64,000 nucleotides of DNA from Taenia hydatigena (GCA_036345935.2 JADWOT020000292.1:347291-411290), one strand, 5' to 3'. Shown: positions 35,853 to 50,035, counted from the first letter of the stretch. Program-made: numbers and translations. The notes: generated from the sequence alone by a model not told the origin.

Positions 35853-38800
35853 TGCCAAACACCTGGAAGGCAATTCTACGGTACGCGTCCTCGTAAGCAT
35901 GCCATCTTGGTGGCAGCGAAAATCAATGACGTGGAAAGTCGTAGCAAAGACTAGCTTCCATCACACACAGAAATGCAATTTCGATCGTACTGACTCTCTA
36001 TTTTAATGACAAAGCAGACACTTCAAGTCAGCAGGGAGGATAGCACTCATTGCCACCGAACCTGCATGACAAACAGGCCACCTGGATGAATGAGAGGCAC
36101 CAATGCCACTTCGCACAAATACAAATGGTGGATAGCTCGCCATACTACACCAGTGAAATAAAATGATAATCAGGCAGGCATCGAGACGACAACAGGCTCC
36201 AATTTATCAACAAAGCAACTTGCTGCTGAGGCGGATGACTCAATACCAAGTGAGCGCATCAATACAGCCCAATATTTGGAAAGGGTAAGCTGGCAGAAAT
36301 AGTATCGACACTAATGCCGGCAACCAGAAAGTCTAAGCTACTCAAATTCCATCGGATAGGGTAATTTTAAAAGTGAATAATTGCAAGCAAACATCTAAAT
36401 TAACAAAGCGAAGCGCCTACCAAACCTCAACCAACGAACAGCGCGCACATTCCGTAGCATGAAGCGCCTACAGTAGAGAAGGATGTGATCAGCATGTGAA
36501 GATGCTGCGATGAGTTTCACGATAATCTATCCATCAGTAAAAGAGATTTACTTATTTACGTGCCCAAAACCCCAATTGCTGTTTTAAAAAAGAAATATTA
36601 CATTCGCAAAATCCGCGGCCTTGTATAGCTTAACAAAAATGATTTGTTGGCTTTATGCCAGAAAACAGTGCCATTCATAATGTGCTGGTAACAGTTGCAA
36701 TTCGCAGGCAGTACGTAAAGCATTGAAGAATTTCATTTCTGTCAGCTGTAATTAGTCACAGCTTCCGCGGTCTTTTGAAGCACACGTCCGTGTCTGCAGT
36801 CCACGGTCTACTGTTGCCACTGCGACTTGTTTGGCCTCCGTGGAATTGCTCTTTAGGTACGCAAACTGTAATATTTACATTTTGGGTGGAAACGAAGTGT
36901 CTGCAATGTTATCTGGTTCGAATTTGTGATATGTCCGGTGCTGTGCGCAATTACTATATGGATGTATCTCCTCGCATTTGATTCCCCTTTCCCTATTTGC
37001 CGTTTTAAGTCTCTTAAGCCTATTCGATTGCAAGACTTTGTTGGTCGAAATTGTTTGCCTTATTTCCTATATGTCTGCACCTTAGTTTCTTATCAATGCA
37101 CTTGCTTTTAGTGATTGCACTACATAAAATTGTTTTCATGTTCTATGAAATGCAGAATGTTTGTATGCCTTTGTCTTTATTGTGAGGAGTCATGCGACGT
37201 CCTTTCAGTGGGTTTTGTGTTGGTTCTTGCGTGAGCACTACTTCGCGGCGATGATGGGAGCAGCTTTGTGCTATACTTTGGCTCGATTGACGCGTTCTTT
37301 TTATTAATGCCACAGAGCGGGCTTGTATTGAACAGCACATCTTCACTCGTTACGTCAATCTCTTTTTCCGCCTCATTGATAGGACCATTTATTCGCAGGA
37401 CGGGCTTCGATTTCCGACGCCGGCAAATCTTATCGCTGCTGGTTCGTTTGGCGCTTTGGAGTGGTAGTTTTTATTTTTGGCACACTAATGTGGAGGCTAC
37501 AAAGTTTGAATCTAAAAGTCAGCTTCTCGTACTCACGAGCATTCACGTTATGGAAGATATTTACTGCTTCCCGACCCTATCCGTCTTACTGTGTTTCGTA
37601 GACGAGTTACTGGCCTTGAGGAGCTTACGAGTTTCCTCCGTCGCTGTTGGGTTGTCTCGTGTTAATTCCTGCTTATCATTCAAAACTCAATCACTCCGTC
37701 GTGCAGTCAAAAATAAGATTTGAAGTTGCTATTGTATGCACATCCTCCTCCTTTTTCCAATCAATTGATTAAAGAGTAAAATGTGCAATTCGATGAATGC
37801 TCGTGCGCCTACTTCATCAGTGAGATGGAGTGTCTACATTTTCGACTTCTGAATTTATTTGCCGAATTTTCAAATCGGTGGGAGCTTGTGCAGTCTGCGA
37901 AGGCTCGGAAGTTGCAAGGGTGCTCTTCGTCATTTCTTTTTTGTGTTGCGTTTCTCGTGGGTAATGCTCACTAGTCTAGGCTTCTACTCCGTCTCTTTCT
38001 GAGCAGTTTAAAGTGTCGGTGTTGCGGAGCAGAGGGCAGATGCCGAGACTGCACGTGTTTGCATTTAACGGCTGGGCTTCGTTTGTGAAGTGTCATTTGT
38101 TTTCAGGTAAGTAATTACCGGTACTTTGGTGCAGTTACTTTGTCCACCAATCCATCTACAGCGAGGCTCACGAGAGAGTAAAAGGCCTTCTTTCGTAACG
38201 GAGTCGGCAGACCGCGTCTGAAATCCCGATAGTTAAGTGTCCATGGTAAAAGTCCCCTTCAACATTTTCACCTGAAGCATAGTTTCCTTTGTGGAACTAT
38301 TCACAGCAAGATGTTTCCGCGCGCTCAGGCAAAGTAGTACATGCTTCGAAGTGGGGGTCACGCGACAGCACACAACGGCTGAGGCAGCCTAGGCCAGCTT
38401 GATGGTGGCTGTCTTGGTGGCAGGAGCGCCAGATTGTTGGGATCAAAACTGTTCGTAAACGCCTTTGTGGTGTTCACAGTCCCTGTCTACGCTGTTGATA
38501 AGTACAGGGCTCCTGTTCACGGTGATCACAACTGTATTGTGAATTGAGAGCCACCGAAACCAAGATCTTTATTGATGTCCATCCATACGTCTGAGAGGAT
38601 GTTTCATTCATTGCATGCACGTTCGGACTCCTTATATCGATTGGGTTGGAATGGTTTATTGGATTGACCCACATGTGGCATGTGGGCCGACTCTCGCTAG
38701 TTGCAAAAGGACGCACTTGGTGGATGCCACTAGGTGTGGTGAGGCCGGGGAAGTACGTATTATAAGAGGTATTTGCAAAGCTCACCTCCGACTCGTTCTG

Positions 38801-41800
38801 AACGCGGGGCTGGGAATTGTGAGGTCGGACAATTTCCGCAACTGACTGGTTAGTGAATCCTTGCTTTCCATGCTGCCCTGAAGGTCTGATCACACCAGAG
38901 GAAATGCTTTGCTCTTAGTAGAGCCCTACTGACGGCATGTAGCAAGCCCTTTCATGTTCTTGTGCTGGGCTTAAGGGGTGGCCACAGCGATGTATCGGGA
39001 GAGGAGCATCGTTTTCGATAGAGCAGTTTAACTGTTATCTTACCTTCTCAGCGCACACATGAGAGGGAATATTTTCTCTGTTATTTTAGAAGACTGGTGC
39101 AACATTTTCTAGGCAGCAACACTGATTGTCTACGCCTACTTCATGGTGGCTCCGCTTCCATGGCAACACCATAATCAGCGTGGATCTCCACGTGCCGATT
39201 TCGGGTCTACTTGGTATCCTCTTCCATATGAGTTGGCTCAAGGTAAGTGAGAGTTCTAGCACATGTGGGAGACCTGTGAGACTGGGAGGAGGGGTAGTCT
39301 GAATGCGACTGTATACTGTCGGTGTGTTTGTCGAAGTGAAGCATAAAATCACCTACGCACGATCGCTCTCAATTGCTTCTACTTTGGTCTAGATCGCGGA
39401 GACGCTTGTCAGTCCATTGGGTGAAGATGAGGACGACTTCGAAATTGAGGAGTGCGTTGAATGCACTGCCCAGATGACTAGTTGGTTTGGTCCAACACTC
39501 ACCGCTTTGACATTTCGAGTCTAGAACATCTGCGGCACGGACTTGAACTGTCCTCGAGTAATTCATCTCTACTTGACCTTCACTTAACTTTTTATTTGTA
39601 GGTAGGCGTGTGTGGGTTATAAGTCCTTTTTCACAATGCCAATTATCGTCGTGCGCTCTTGCACACAGGTGGTACCACTGTGGCCTGCCATTTGGAATAA
39701 CGGTGTATGGATGAGTTCACAACACCTGTTCGGCTAGTTTTCACGGGCAAATATCTTGGCCACTCCTTTATCCCTTAATGGGAAATGAAAAAGTCTCGAT
39801 GCAAGGTGGATGCTTCTCTCATTGGCATTATTTGTTGTGCTGAAACTATCATCACTTTACTTTGCTTCAGTTGACGGAATTCTGCGACCGCGCATGCAAA
39901 GATGTGATGTCACGAGTTGTGCCAAATGCCAAATAGTGGGACGCGGAGGACATCAATCCGTCCGGTTGGGTGTCAGTAGTGGAGGGCAGTGGAACTCGAC
40001 AACGCAGCATCTTCTGTGCCAGTGAGGATTTCCTTTCCTGGTTCTTTTGCCGAATGTCGTAAAGTGTCTATCTTTGTCCATTAATCGTCTTGCGTTTCCC
40101 CTCACTCGCCGCATCGCCAGTTTTTTCGGTTTCTATCCCCGTTTGGTGGCCATGACTGTGCCGTTAGGGTAGGGCTGTGTGGAGCTGCATGATTTAAGCC
40201 AGAACTGTGGAGTGGATCACCAAAGTACCTTTCTTATGTACTGATACGGGAAGATGAGTTGTTTATATTCTCGCGTTTTGAAAGTGCCGTCGAATTGAGC
40301 AACCGATGGGCTTGAGGATGTGCTATCTGCACACGAGACCAATCTTGAGCGAGGGTCAAGTTAAGTTCATCCAAATGGTAAATAGTTGGCATTGTGTTGC
40401 CGGTCAGGCTTGAAATGGGTGGTTGGGTAGGCGGGATCTGCTTCACACAAATAAGGTGGTCTAATCACCATCACTGCAGAAGTGATTGTGCAAGTGTAGT
40501 GACCGAGGAATTGCATTCTCTGTCTCGATACTTCCCTTGACTGGCAGGACGTGCATATTCAACTCACAAGGCGATGGAGGCTATTGGCGTGGTCTGGGAG
40601 TGGCTCACTCGGTAAAGGCGCAATGGCGGATGTCCATAGGTAGTTCTACTGTCGAAATCTCATGGCGTTGTGCTTGGCGCTCCTCTCCTATCAACGTTCC
40701 GCCTTAGCCATCACAACGAAGGCAGGGCTGTAAGGGAGCACCTACGAGTCAACCATGCTAGTCATCAAGTTCCTGTGCTTCCAAGGAGACATTTGGCTGC
40801 AAGGGCACTGCTTCCACTTGGCAATGGAGCTGGATTTGGGGCTTCGTCCTGTATGGGAAAAGGCTTTGGGGAGGGAGAAGTGTGCTCGCTAGTTGTAGGG
40901 ACACTGACTCAAGAGGAGGGTCGTGCGGCAGAGGACGGGATGTAGCATAGTTCTGTGGAGATAGGGTTCTGCCTCCATTACTCTTCGGCACATTTTTCAC
41001 TTCAGAGCTGCCTAGTAATTATGTCTGCGTGGTTTCTATCGCATTAGTGAGGAAGCGGAGGTGGTATTGCGGGTTCACTTAATTGACATTGTTATGCAGG
41101 TGTTTGTGAGAGTGATTGTGACGAAGCTTTTCTGGACGGGGTGGTGGTCGAAGGTGGGTGTCAATTTCTTTTGCTCCACTAGGTTTTAGCACTCAGCAGT
41201 AGACATCAGGATAGATGCCTTCTGAGGTGGGATGGCTTTTCGCCGTCAGTGATGCGACGTGCCGCGACTACCCTGAAGGCGGAGGAGAGGCGTTGTGCTT
41301 GGGCATAGTGTGCATATTCGAGGTAGAGTAGTGCTTGGGACAAATGATACATCCCAGGTGCAGGGATCCTCGGTGGACCCGTTGTCTTGACCAAGGGTTA
41401 AGCAGCTATAGCGTTCCAATGCTTCCCCAAAGATGAATGCTTGACATCAACCCACCTCTGAAATGATTAAACTTCTGCGGGATGAAGTTGCATGCTGCAT
41501 ATCCGAAATCGGCTGTGATAGTTTGGGTGTGTGTGGGAAGCTGAGCAGTATCCTCCGCGAGTGGGTGTAAACACTTGGTTCCTTTTGGTCCAAAGAGACG
41601 CCGCGGCTGCGGTCAGCGACCTCGCTCCACCTGCTAGAAGGCGCGACAAGGCGGTACCGGGTGTGCAGTAGAAACGCTTTACCTTAGGCCTTACGCCGAC
41701 CGCTTCAACAGCCGTGTTTTGGTGATTCCAAGGTCTCGACCTTGTCTCCTGGCTAGGATTGAATTTCATACAGTTGTTAATTTAAGTTGCAGATTGAAAC

Positions 41801-44800
41801 GTCCACTCGTTTGCGATCTCGGCCTTGGGACGACTTTGTTTAGAAGGTAGGGAGCAATAAATAAAGCAGTCAAATTAAAGAGTAGTCTGAGCAGCTTGCT
41901 GCGTCTACGTTGTCTCAAAACCAAGGTCCCACTACTGTCGGTGGGTGTGTGAAGTTGTTGCTCCAAAGTAGGGATAGGCTTTCTGGACGAAGACTCTCTG
42001 CCAAGCAAAAGGTGACTGGTGAATTAAAAGTGTGGACAAAGCTAGACAAGAGTGGCAATGTGCACATGTCGCTGGGCGCACAATATAGGCTTTTAGATCA
42101 TGTGCACGGGTTCGCTGCACTCATCTGTTAGAACACACAGTCTATGCGTTCCAGCAACAAAGTGCTTACTCTTTGTGAATCTATACCACGTTCTGAAATG
42201 CGTCTTTTAGGGAGCATTCCTTTAGTCAGTTGTTACCTCTGCCTGTTTTCAGAAGAACTGCCGTGCTGGTCATCTCGACACGGTGCCCGCAATTGTCCAA
42301 GTAAGGCTGCCACGTATCGAATCCAAAAATTATGGCTGAGTTTCCAAATTTACTGGAAGTAAGGCATCAAGGCGACAATTTTTGCTGAAATAGTTCCACT
42401 TCTGCTTCCATTTTCTTCTTTCTGTGCATCACTGCTCTCTCGCCCACTTTGTCTCCCTTCACCAGTGGCGTTAGGTGTTGTACCATCCTCTTCGAGCAGG
42501 ATTCCTCTAGAGTACTTGGACCGGGTACTTGTACCACCTTGGCGTGCAGCGTTGGTGATGTTGTCAACTCCAGCATCAGCATTTTCAAATGGGGCCTGAA
42601 TCTGCTCCGTCTGAAGCATTCGCTGCCAGACGTTCTCGCAGAACTCCGCCACGTCTCAACAACTCCAATTACCACCTCTTCAACTCCAGCTGACCTCGTC
42701 ATGCCCACGCACCACACTGTTCAACTCCCCACCGTGTATTCGCCTTCATGACTTCCATGGAGAAAATGACACCCCTGAGAGGATAAAGGGCTTTACTTGG
42801 GCAATCATGGAGAGTGCACAGGTAGAAGCGTCCTGCCATCAACCTGCTGTTGACTAAATGAACTGCTTTCTGACTAGGCTTGTATGCGCCTCAAGAGGAG
42901 CGTGTTTTAGCTACAAACCGGCTTGTGAAATGCACACGTGAGCATGACGATGCTAAAACTTCATTTTAGGTTGCGCAGACGATAAATGCCTGGATTGGCG
43001 AACTGGACCAAATAGCTCCCCTCTAACAAGACAACCAATCATCTACGACGCTCGAACCAAAGCAACTAGTAGTTGTGCAGTCATTCACTTAATTGACTCC
43101 ATCCCGTTCGCAGGTGCTCTGCGTAGACTGACGGGAGCAAATTGACGCTACTTGGTCATTTGCACTGACTGCGAGAACCGTCACCAAGGCCTCATCGTCA
43201 GACCATTCTAACATGCATTTATCGGTGTCTGATTACTTTGATTTTGATTAAGTGGAAGAGGGCACTTCATTTCTATGATCTGATAGCATAACACAGTGTG
43301 TGATGTTCTTCTTCTTCTTCACCATCATCAAGATGATAGTCATGACCACCACCGCCAATGAATTGACGTCTCTGCCCCCAATGCGAGACCGAATGATTCC
43401 CGCCAAAGCAATTCTCACTAGAACGGCTCACTTATTTAAGGCATGCCATCACCTCAAAGTCAATTTCACCACAGTGACATTCCGCAGACGTGCTTACTCA
43501 CAACGCGTATATGCGAAAACGTGAGTGGGTGAGTGGACCCAGAACCCGGCACCCGACTTCTTCGGTTGCAAGGCAGGTAAACATTTATTTGCAATGAAGG
43601 AAATTACACTTAGAAGGCGATAGACACAACGAACCATAGAGGTTCATCCATGAACAAGGAGTCGTGCTTTGGAGTAAAGAATGACGATTCAATCTCATCG
43701 GGATTCAGTAGAGTCCGTATTTTGTGCATGTATCGACCGCTCCCACCAACCACGTCTTCATCACAGAATTGTAGGCTGTTTCATCCATGCTCAGAGCTCG
43801 GAACAAGGCGACGTTGGACGAATGCGCACATGCTAAACAACGGATTGCATGGAAAGAACTGGACGAGGCTGGTTTATCTGCTGCGTGTGAAAGGGGGTTG
43901 GGGACGCTAACATCCCTACTCGAGGAGCAGTACGCAGAAAGGTGGCTCGTGGGATTGCGGTGTGCTGGATGCCAATGTTTGCCGAAGGGTCTGTACACAC
44001 CTGTAGAGGATTGTTTGTGGTCCGATTTCTTGGATCGCGCCATGAGCTCAACTGCTGGTGAAAGATGTGGATAAATGGCCAGACTGAAGGCATATGAGGA
44101 AGATGGAAACTGCCAATTGTGCTTGGTTTTGTATTCTGCTGTGTCAAGACCTACCCTCCTAAAGTGAAAGATGTGGATAAATGGCCAGATTGAAGGCGTA
44201 TGAGGAAGATGGAAACTGTCAATTGTGCTTGGTTTTGTATTCTCCTTTTCATCTATTGTCATGAAGTAGAAGTTGTCAAAGCCTGATTGAGCATAAGTTC
44301 TAAGGTTGAGGGGAGGTATTGAGGGGCTGAGTGGGTCATTTTGAGGTGGCGTGTGTCCTCGCAAACATCAACGTCATCACTCTGTGAGGTGACGTTATGA
44401 AGGTAAAAGGAGCCGCTCATCCTGTAGTTTCAAAGAGACAAGGATGCGTCCAAACTGTCGTAGAAGGTTATACACTCATGGTACTGGCATCCGCTCAGTT
44501 TCACCTCAAAACCTGTTCTTACCCACCTCCGTGTTGGGTTTGGTTGATTACGATGAGAGCACAAATGGAACCAATGCTTGGTAGATAAGGCGAATTCACA
44601 CCTGCCGAAGATCTTACTACATTAGGGCGCATTACCTGACTGACTTAACCCATGAACTGCTCTGTCAAGCTCACTTCAACCGTATTTCCTCACAGACTAC
44701 TATCAGTGGATCTGAGTCTAGACAAGTTCAGCACTTAATCAAAATAGGCGTTTTGGTAGTGAGAGAAGAACTGTTGGTTTGTGTGTGCTTGAAATCATGA

Positions 44801-46365
44801 AATCGTCGCTGATTATCGCGCAAGTGATGGTTCAGCCTTAAGTAATTGAATTTAAGTTCTGTGAGTTGGAGAACTATTATGCTCGCAGTTTGTTTCTAGC
44901 AGAAGTCCTCAATGCTATACAATGTCGTGGGCAGATGAGCACGCTTGTTGGGAGGGCGAGGGGGAGGAGATGAAAGGCTGAGGAGAAAGCGCCTTGTTCT
45001 CATGCTATTGTAGAGGTAGCTGTTAGAGCTAAGTATTAAAAAAATGGCAAGATGAAAAGCACTTTATTGACTGTCTGAAAATCGAATTGAGTTTCCACCG
45101 ACGGTCTTTCTGCTTTTCACCGCGAGTGGTCGAGGTCGAGGACATGATGTACGTAGTTGGGACAGTGGGAGGGCTCTTGGCTTTCGCAGCCACTTCTCTA
45201 GCATTGCACTCTCCCTCCAACTCCTCCTGGTTGGCTGATGACACTCACTTTACGCTCACTGACACAGCACAAAACCAAGTTGCATCAAATACTATGACCA
45301 CGTGCAAGTAGAAACATGTCTCGTCTGGTGTGCAGCACTCTCAGCCGGGCAGCCAGCTGTTCACGGTGAACACGAACATGGTGCTCTCTCGCTTGCTCAG
45401 CCGACGGCTAACAAAGCCACCTGCATTGCGGTCCGGTTTGATGACTACCAACCCTAGTGGGAAGCTGGACAGGACACAAGCCCTCTCGCACAAACATCAG
45501 GCTATGGCTAACAAGGAGATGAAATACCAGTGTTGTGGCTTTTTACGAGATCAGACACCCTCCGCTTTGGTGACGCACTACCAATGCTGCTGTCTGCCGC
45601 CTTGAGTGCCGGTGAGTGGGCTGGTCACTTGCCTTACGCCACTAACCTCCATTTTTACAGCATAATATGCTGGTGTTGGCAGAACTTTTGGTGAACAAGG
45701 CTATTTCTGAATGCACTGCGCGCAAATTTAAAGGCTTCACTACCGAATTCAAGTCTTCGTATTACATTTTCAAGCGAGTGTGCTGTGCTGCTCTGCCCCT
45801 CCCATGGATAAAAAAAGTTGTCCTAGAAGATCTCACTGTCTGTGAACCAACTTTGTAACCCCGTGTAGCAGACAGGCACAAATCGTACAAGGAGTCAAAC
45901 TGGGCCGAAAATTGTTGAGGATATAATAAGGAGAACTGGTGGCACGGAATATGAGCACTTTTAGCCATTACAATAGAGCATTCATCATTGCTCAGAACCT
46001 CGTTTTGCCTACTTCCTCTTCGCTTATTTTGCGCTTTTTGTAGATCGCCTCTGTTTGAAGTGCTAATGTTGCGAAACAGTTTGGCTTCATAACATTTACA
46101 ACCTACTGTCTCACCTGCACAATCGCTCCATAAATCGCAGATCGCATGAGGTGCGGGGATTAAATGCTTGTGGTAGGTTCCGTGCGAGGTAAGATTAACC
46201 TCACTAGTGGTGAGGACATCATTGAGTGCTTCTGCAGGATAGTAAATGGCAGTAAAGATACCAATTCGGGTGAAAGGAGAGGATCAGAGCCTTAGTATGG
46301 CTATCTGCAAAACCTACCTTCCAATGTAGTTGGATTTAGACATAATAGCAGCTTTCGGTTGACGG
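35743..46365 (-). repeat. Unit U, right-arm copy
   Basis: Mirror of 9043-19665. All left-copy features recur on the opposite strand at 55408 minus their coordinate. Confidence 0.93.
39113..39457 (+). pseudogene. Bestrophin-like pseudogene fragment, right arm
   Basis: Mirror of 15951-16295: exon 39113-39242, intron with a GTAAGT donor, second exon from 39393. It carries the same 14-bp deletion as the left arm, so the loss predates the inverted duplication or has been shared since by conversion. Confidence 0.82.
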
Positions 46366-46386
46366 CGAGACAGGAAGGAACGAATA

Positions 46387-47424
46387 ACTGAATGAACGAA
46401 TGAGGTTTTCACGGAGATTCCACATTCTGCATTTTAGAATCCAGGCTGGTTGGACTGTCAATTGTGCGGTTTCATGTATCAACCAAACGCAGGAATGGTG
46501 CGTTTGCCAAAGCAGAATGCCGCCGATTTCCTAGATTCCAAACGTCTCTGCTTCGACAGACCCCTCCCACCTCTCGAATGATGTCATCATCATCAATAAA
46601 CGTCTCCCGAACCCCGTGTATTTGTAATTCTTAATGACATCCATGTTCGTCGTTTGCCTTTTTGCACGGATTACACCCTGTCATCTTGACCGATGCTGTG
46701 CTTCTTGGTCAATATTATCCCATCCCTCCCTCGTCCACCCAACACAACACTTTGGAATGGATAGCAGCAAGTACTAAACACTCACAATTCTACTTGTAGG
46801 CTTAGGCACTGCTTCCCACGCTCTACCATAGGCTGTTGTACGACGGAACGCACGGACACCTGTCCTGATAGGAATGCATGCAATTAAGAGGGAGACGCAC
46901 AATCTGCGCCCACCTTCCCTACCACCACCAATACACGGGAATTGAGTGCATCCCAATTTACCTTGGGACTACTTAGCCATAAATACGCTGATTGGCAGGG
47001 ACATGCCTATCACACCGCATTTGCCACTCGCACAGCCAACTAGATGCAACGATTTTTGACTCAATTCACCATAGCCCCAACGCTTCCCTCAGGCTATAGG
47101 CCATGTGAATGGCCTATAATATAGACGCACCCAACCATATTTCGGACGGTTTAAGCACTCTCCTCCCGTCCTGAATTTGACTTACTCATGCTTCCATTGT
47201 AAGCGAATGAAACGATGTTAGTTCCATGGCCTCGATTCAATGCCTTGGTGATTCACCCACGACTTCGATACCGTGGTGCCCTCTTTTGTGTATGTCGTGG
47301 CAACCAATCTTTATAAAGGCAACAAATCACATGCCATTCCAACTCCTCACGCTGCGGACCCACGGTAACACTCTGGTAAAACTATTATCCTTCCGATTTG
47401 CAGATCATCTGAGTTTACCTAATC
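46387..47424 (-). repeat. Right-arm B, chimeric copy
   Basis: The only B in the right arm. Read on the minus strand, its start (outer side, through the GTGGG site) matches the first left-arm B. From the site paired with about 1946 onward it matches the second left-arm B, including the changes near its 3' end. The switch lies in the intervening identical stretch. It therefore looks like a recombinant of the two left copies. Confidence 0.9.
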
Positions 47425-48258
47425 GACCTCCGAATATCCATTTGCGATTAAACTTTTAAAATGTGTCACCTTTTGCTCAGGTGGAACTGATAGCACCAAC
47501 AAGAGAACAGCAGCAAGCACTTTATTTTCTTTCAAACCTCGCAAGCAACTAACATTTTGATGCTGCCCGAGTTAAGCAATTTGCGGTTGTCAAGACATGC
47601 ATGTGCAAAAGCACAAACAATGAAAATGCTCGACAATAGCAAAGGTGATCAAATACAGCTGAAAGTTGAACAACAATTGCATATGTAGGAAAGCACTCCC
47701 ACTAACACTCGACCACCAGGCGACCGTGACATGTGGTGCCATAGGGATTAACTGGATCAGGCATAGCTGGGCGTCTATATCCGCACACAAGCCATTAATT
47801 TGGTCAAACCTTCTTTGTGCGATGACTAAGGAAGCATTTGTCTTTTGACGATAGATTCAGTAGCAATTTTCATGCGGGTTTGTAGTCAGACTGTGAGTTG
47901 GAACCGTTTGAACAAAGACCACTTCATTTGGAACGGGGAAGGAAGGAGGAAAGGACCACATGTCATCGTGAGCAACTCAAGCCTTGTCGACGCCGGCTAT
48001 ACCATCTGTGGCGTTGCAGCCACTGCCGAAGTATTCGTTTCCCCAGCACTCTGTGTGGGCCTTCGCAGAGTGGAATTAAAAAGGGTCGAACTTGTACGTG
48101 GAGATATTTGGTAGTTAGTGCAACCAATGCTTGCGGCAGAATGCATATGAAGGCTAGTCAACTTCAGCATTGGCCACTACTCCTGGTGGTGAAATGATTA
48201 AATTTCTCTTCATTGCAGAGCGGATTTTGATTGAGACCACCGCGCATCAAAGCTAGTC

Positions 48259-48259
<1 letters not shown>

Positions 48260-48334
<75 letters not shown>
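48260..48334 (-). repeat. Interrupted CTG triplet array, right arm
   Basis: On the minus strand this reads CTA, nine CTG, CTA, fourteen CTG: twenty-five triplets, as in the left arm, with the internal CTA shifted by two units. Confidence 0.97.
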
Positions 48335-48634
48335 CATGACAGTGAATGGGCACGACGAAGTTATCGGCCACGGAATGGTGGGTAGTCTTCCTTATTTTAA
48401 CGCATCTGAGTGAGCATTGTAAATGGTAGACTAAGACAGATACAAGCTGAAAGCAAGTATTTATGCTACTCCCCACTGGTACTCCAAAAAGCATTATCCC
48501 TGTTTCAGCTAGTTTTGGCAACATTCCTCACTCACCCTGACGAACGCTTGACAGCCTCTTAAAATTTCGTGGAATAGTTTAGCTTTGGTAATGCGTCCCA
48601 ATTGGCTTCAGTAAACGAAAAAGTCGAGCAAATC

Positions 48635-49633
48635 CACATTCACTTTTACAAGCTGCCCTGATTACATCCAGCCCGAGCCAAGTCATGTGGCAAACAGTTC
48701 AGCTGAGTTGAAAGCAAAGCCTCACATGCAATGCATTTTAGTCTGCGCGTGGTTTTGCCTTCGGCGATTAAAACAACAACCCAATTCGCCCAAATGCTGG
48801 TGGTGCGTGCTCCATTTTGCGGCAACAAAACGTGTTGACTGTTCCTTCAATACCATCCTTTATTGGTTCTTGCTGTGTGTTGCATCATTCCTTATCTTTT
48901 AGTACCAATTTCACCATTTATGATGATGACCGATTTGTATCTTTGGCATGGGCAGTTCAACCTGTCGCGGTCAAGCCTGTCTACACCGCACATTTCTGCG
49001 TTTGTCTGTTCGCCAGTTGTGTAAAACCCTTTCTCTCCCGAAAATTCTTTGAAGAGAACAGACAAGTGCAAAAAGCATGTGTAGCCATAAGCACATGAAG
49101 GAGGCACACATGTAAGTCTACAGGCAAAGTGATACGAAAACAGCAGTCACAGTGTACCACTTTGTGGCGTTTTCGAAAGTCACACTAAGTAGTCTAGCAT
49201 TGGAAAAGTGACGTTTCATTCAGGGAATTCGGCTGTGTGCAGCATAAGCGAAAGGAACACGCCAAAATGAAAACCATTAGATTGCATTCATTTGCGCATT
49301 TTAAGCCACAAATAGTGCTATTTTTGATGATTAGGACACAACACTTTGATTTTCATGAAAAAACATGCCCATTAATTGGAATCGTAAGATTCCTTTCAAA
49401 AACCCCTCGATTCTTGCTTAAATATCCGTGAACTTTTCACATGCACAATCGGACCATATTTATTTAGGCAGTCTTAACTAGTTTTGTTGTGAAAACTCCA
49501 TTTTTCCTTATTCTACTGCTGGGTTAGTCAGTTTTGTCACTGAGACATTCGACTAACCAATGGGTATCACACATCGCTACAAATACTTAAGTTGAAGCTG
49601 TTAAAGCCTGACACCATTCACACTTTCCGAAAG
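48635..49633. other. Intergenic, right arm to GT31 gene
   Basis: About 1 kb with no recognisable gene or repeat. It presumably includes the promoter and 5' UTR of the downstream gene, but I see no clear TATA box or initiator that I would assert. Confidence 0.5.
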
Positions 49634-50035
49634 ATGCGCTATCGGTGCTCAAGGCTAGTGCTCATCTGCATCTTCTCTTTCATCTTTGCCTCCATCTTCT
49701 TATTCCCCGCCAACAAACATCAGGATAGTTCCGCCTGTAAGTGGCCACCCGAAACACCAATCTACATGCCCTTCGAGGGCATTATCAATCTAACCATCTG
49801 TGTACGATCGAATGGGGAATTCGGCGAGCATCCGCCACCCAAATATAGCCTGAGAAAGCTGTTTCGAATACCAGGGACGGAAAAAGGAGAGCCTGCCACC
49901 TTCGATGACCTTGCGTACCTGCCCGGTGAAATGTGGGAAAAGGCCAGGTATCCGGAAATATACTGGACCTATCCCCAGGACGTACCACTGAGGAGCATTG
50001 TGAAGAGAATTAAGAAGGGACAGACTGTGGATCAT
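49634..50035 (+). CDS. GT31 beta-1,3-galactosyltransferase-type enzyme, exon 1
   Basis: First coding exon (134 codons). The ATG at 49634 is the first methionine of the frame; an earlier in-frame TTG at 49592 is not a eukaryotic start. Residues about 6-25 (SRLVLICIFSFIFASIFLF) form a signal anchor after basic residues, as expected for a Golgi type II membrane protein. The rest is the luminal stem, with an NLT glycosylation sequon. The exon ends after codon 134 in phase 0 at a GTGAGT donor (50036). The following ~1.04-kb intron (50036-51079) contains nothing else that I recognise. The exon belongs with 51080-51959, whose phase matches. Confidence 0.85.

Larger units (their letters stand above)
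35743..48634 (-). repeat. Right arm of giant inverted repeat
   Basis: Near-identical reverse complement of the left arm, without the left arm's 6773-bp extra block. Matching can be followed to 48634, which pairs with base 1 of the window, so the true outer limit may lie further right. All arm features (CTG array, B, bestrophin and FARSB fragments) recur here on the opposite strand. The scattered differences from the left arm show that this is not a plain copy of the same sequence, although an assembly artefact built from noisy reads cannot be excluded from sequence alone. Confidence 0.95.

Noticed and set aside
1..48634. A giant DNA transposon with 12.9-kb terminal inverted repeats
   Set aside because: No transposase, integrase, polymerase or other mobility gene is recognisable in the spacer, and the arms contain duplicated host gene pieces.
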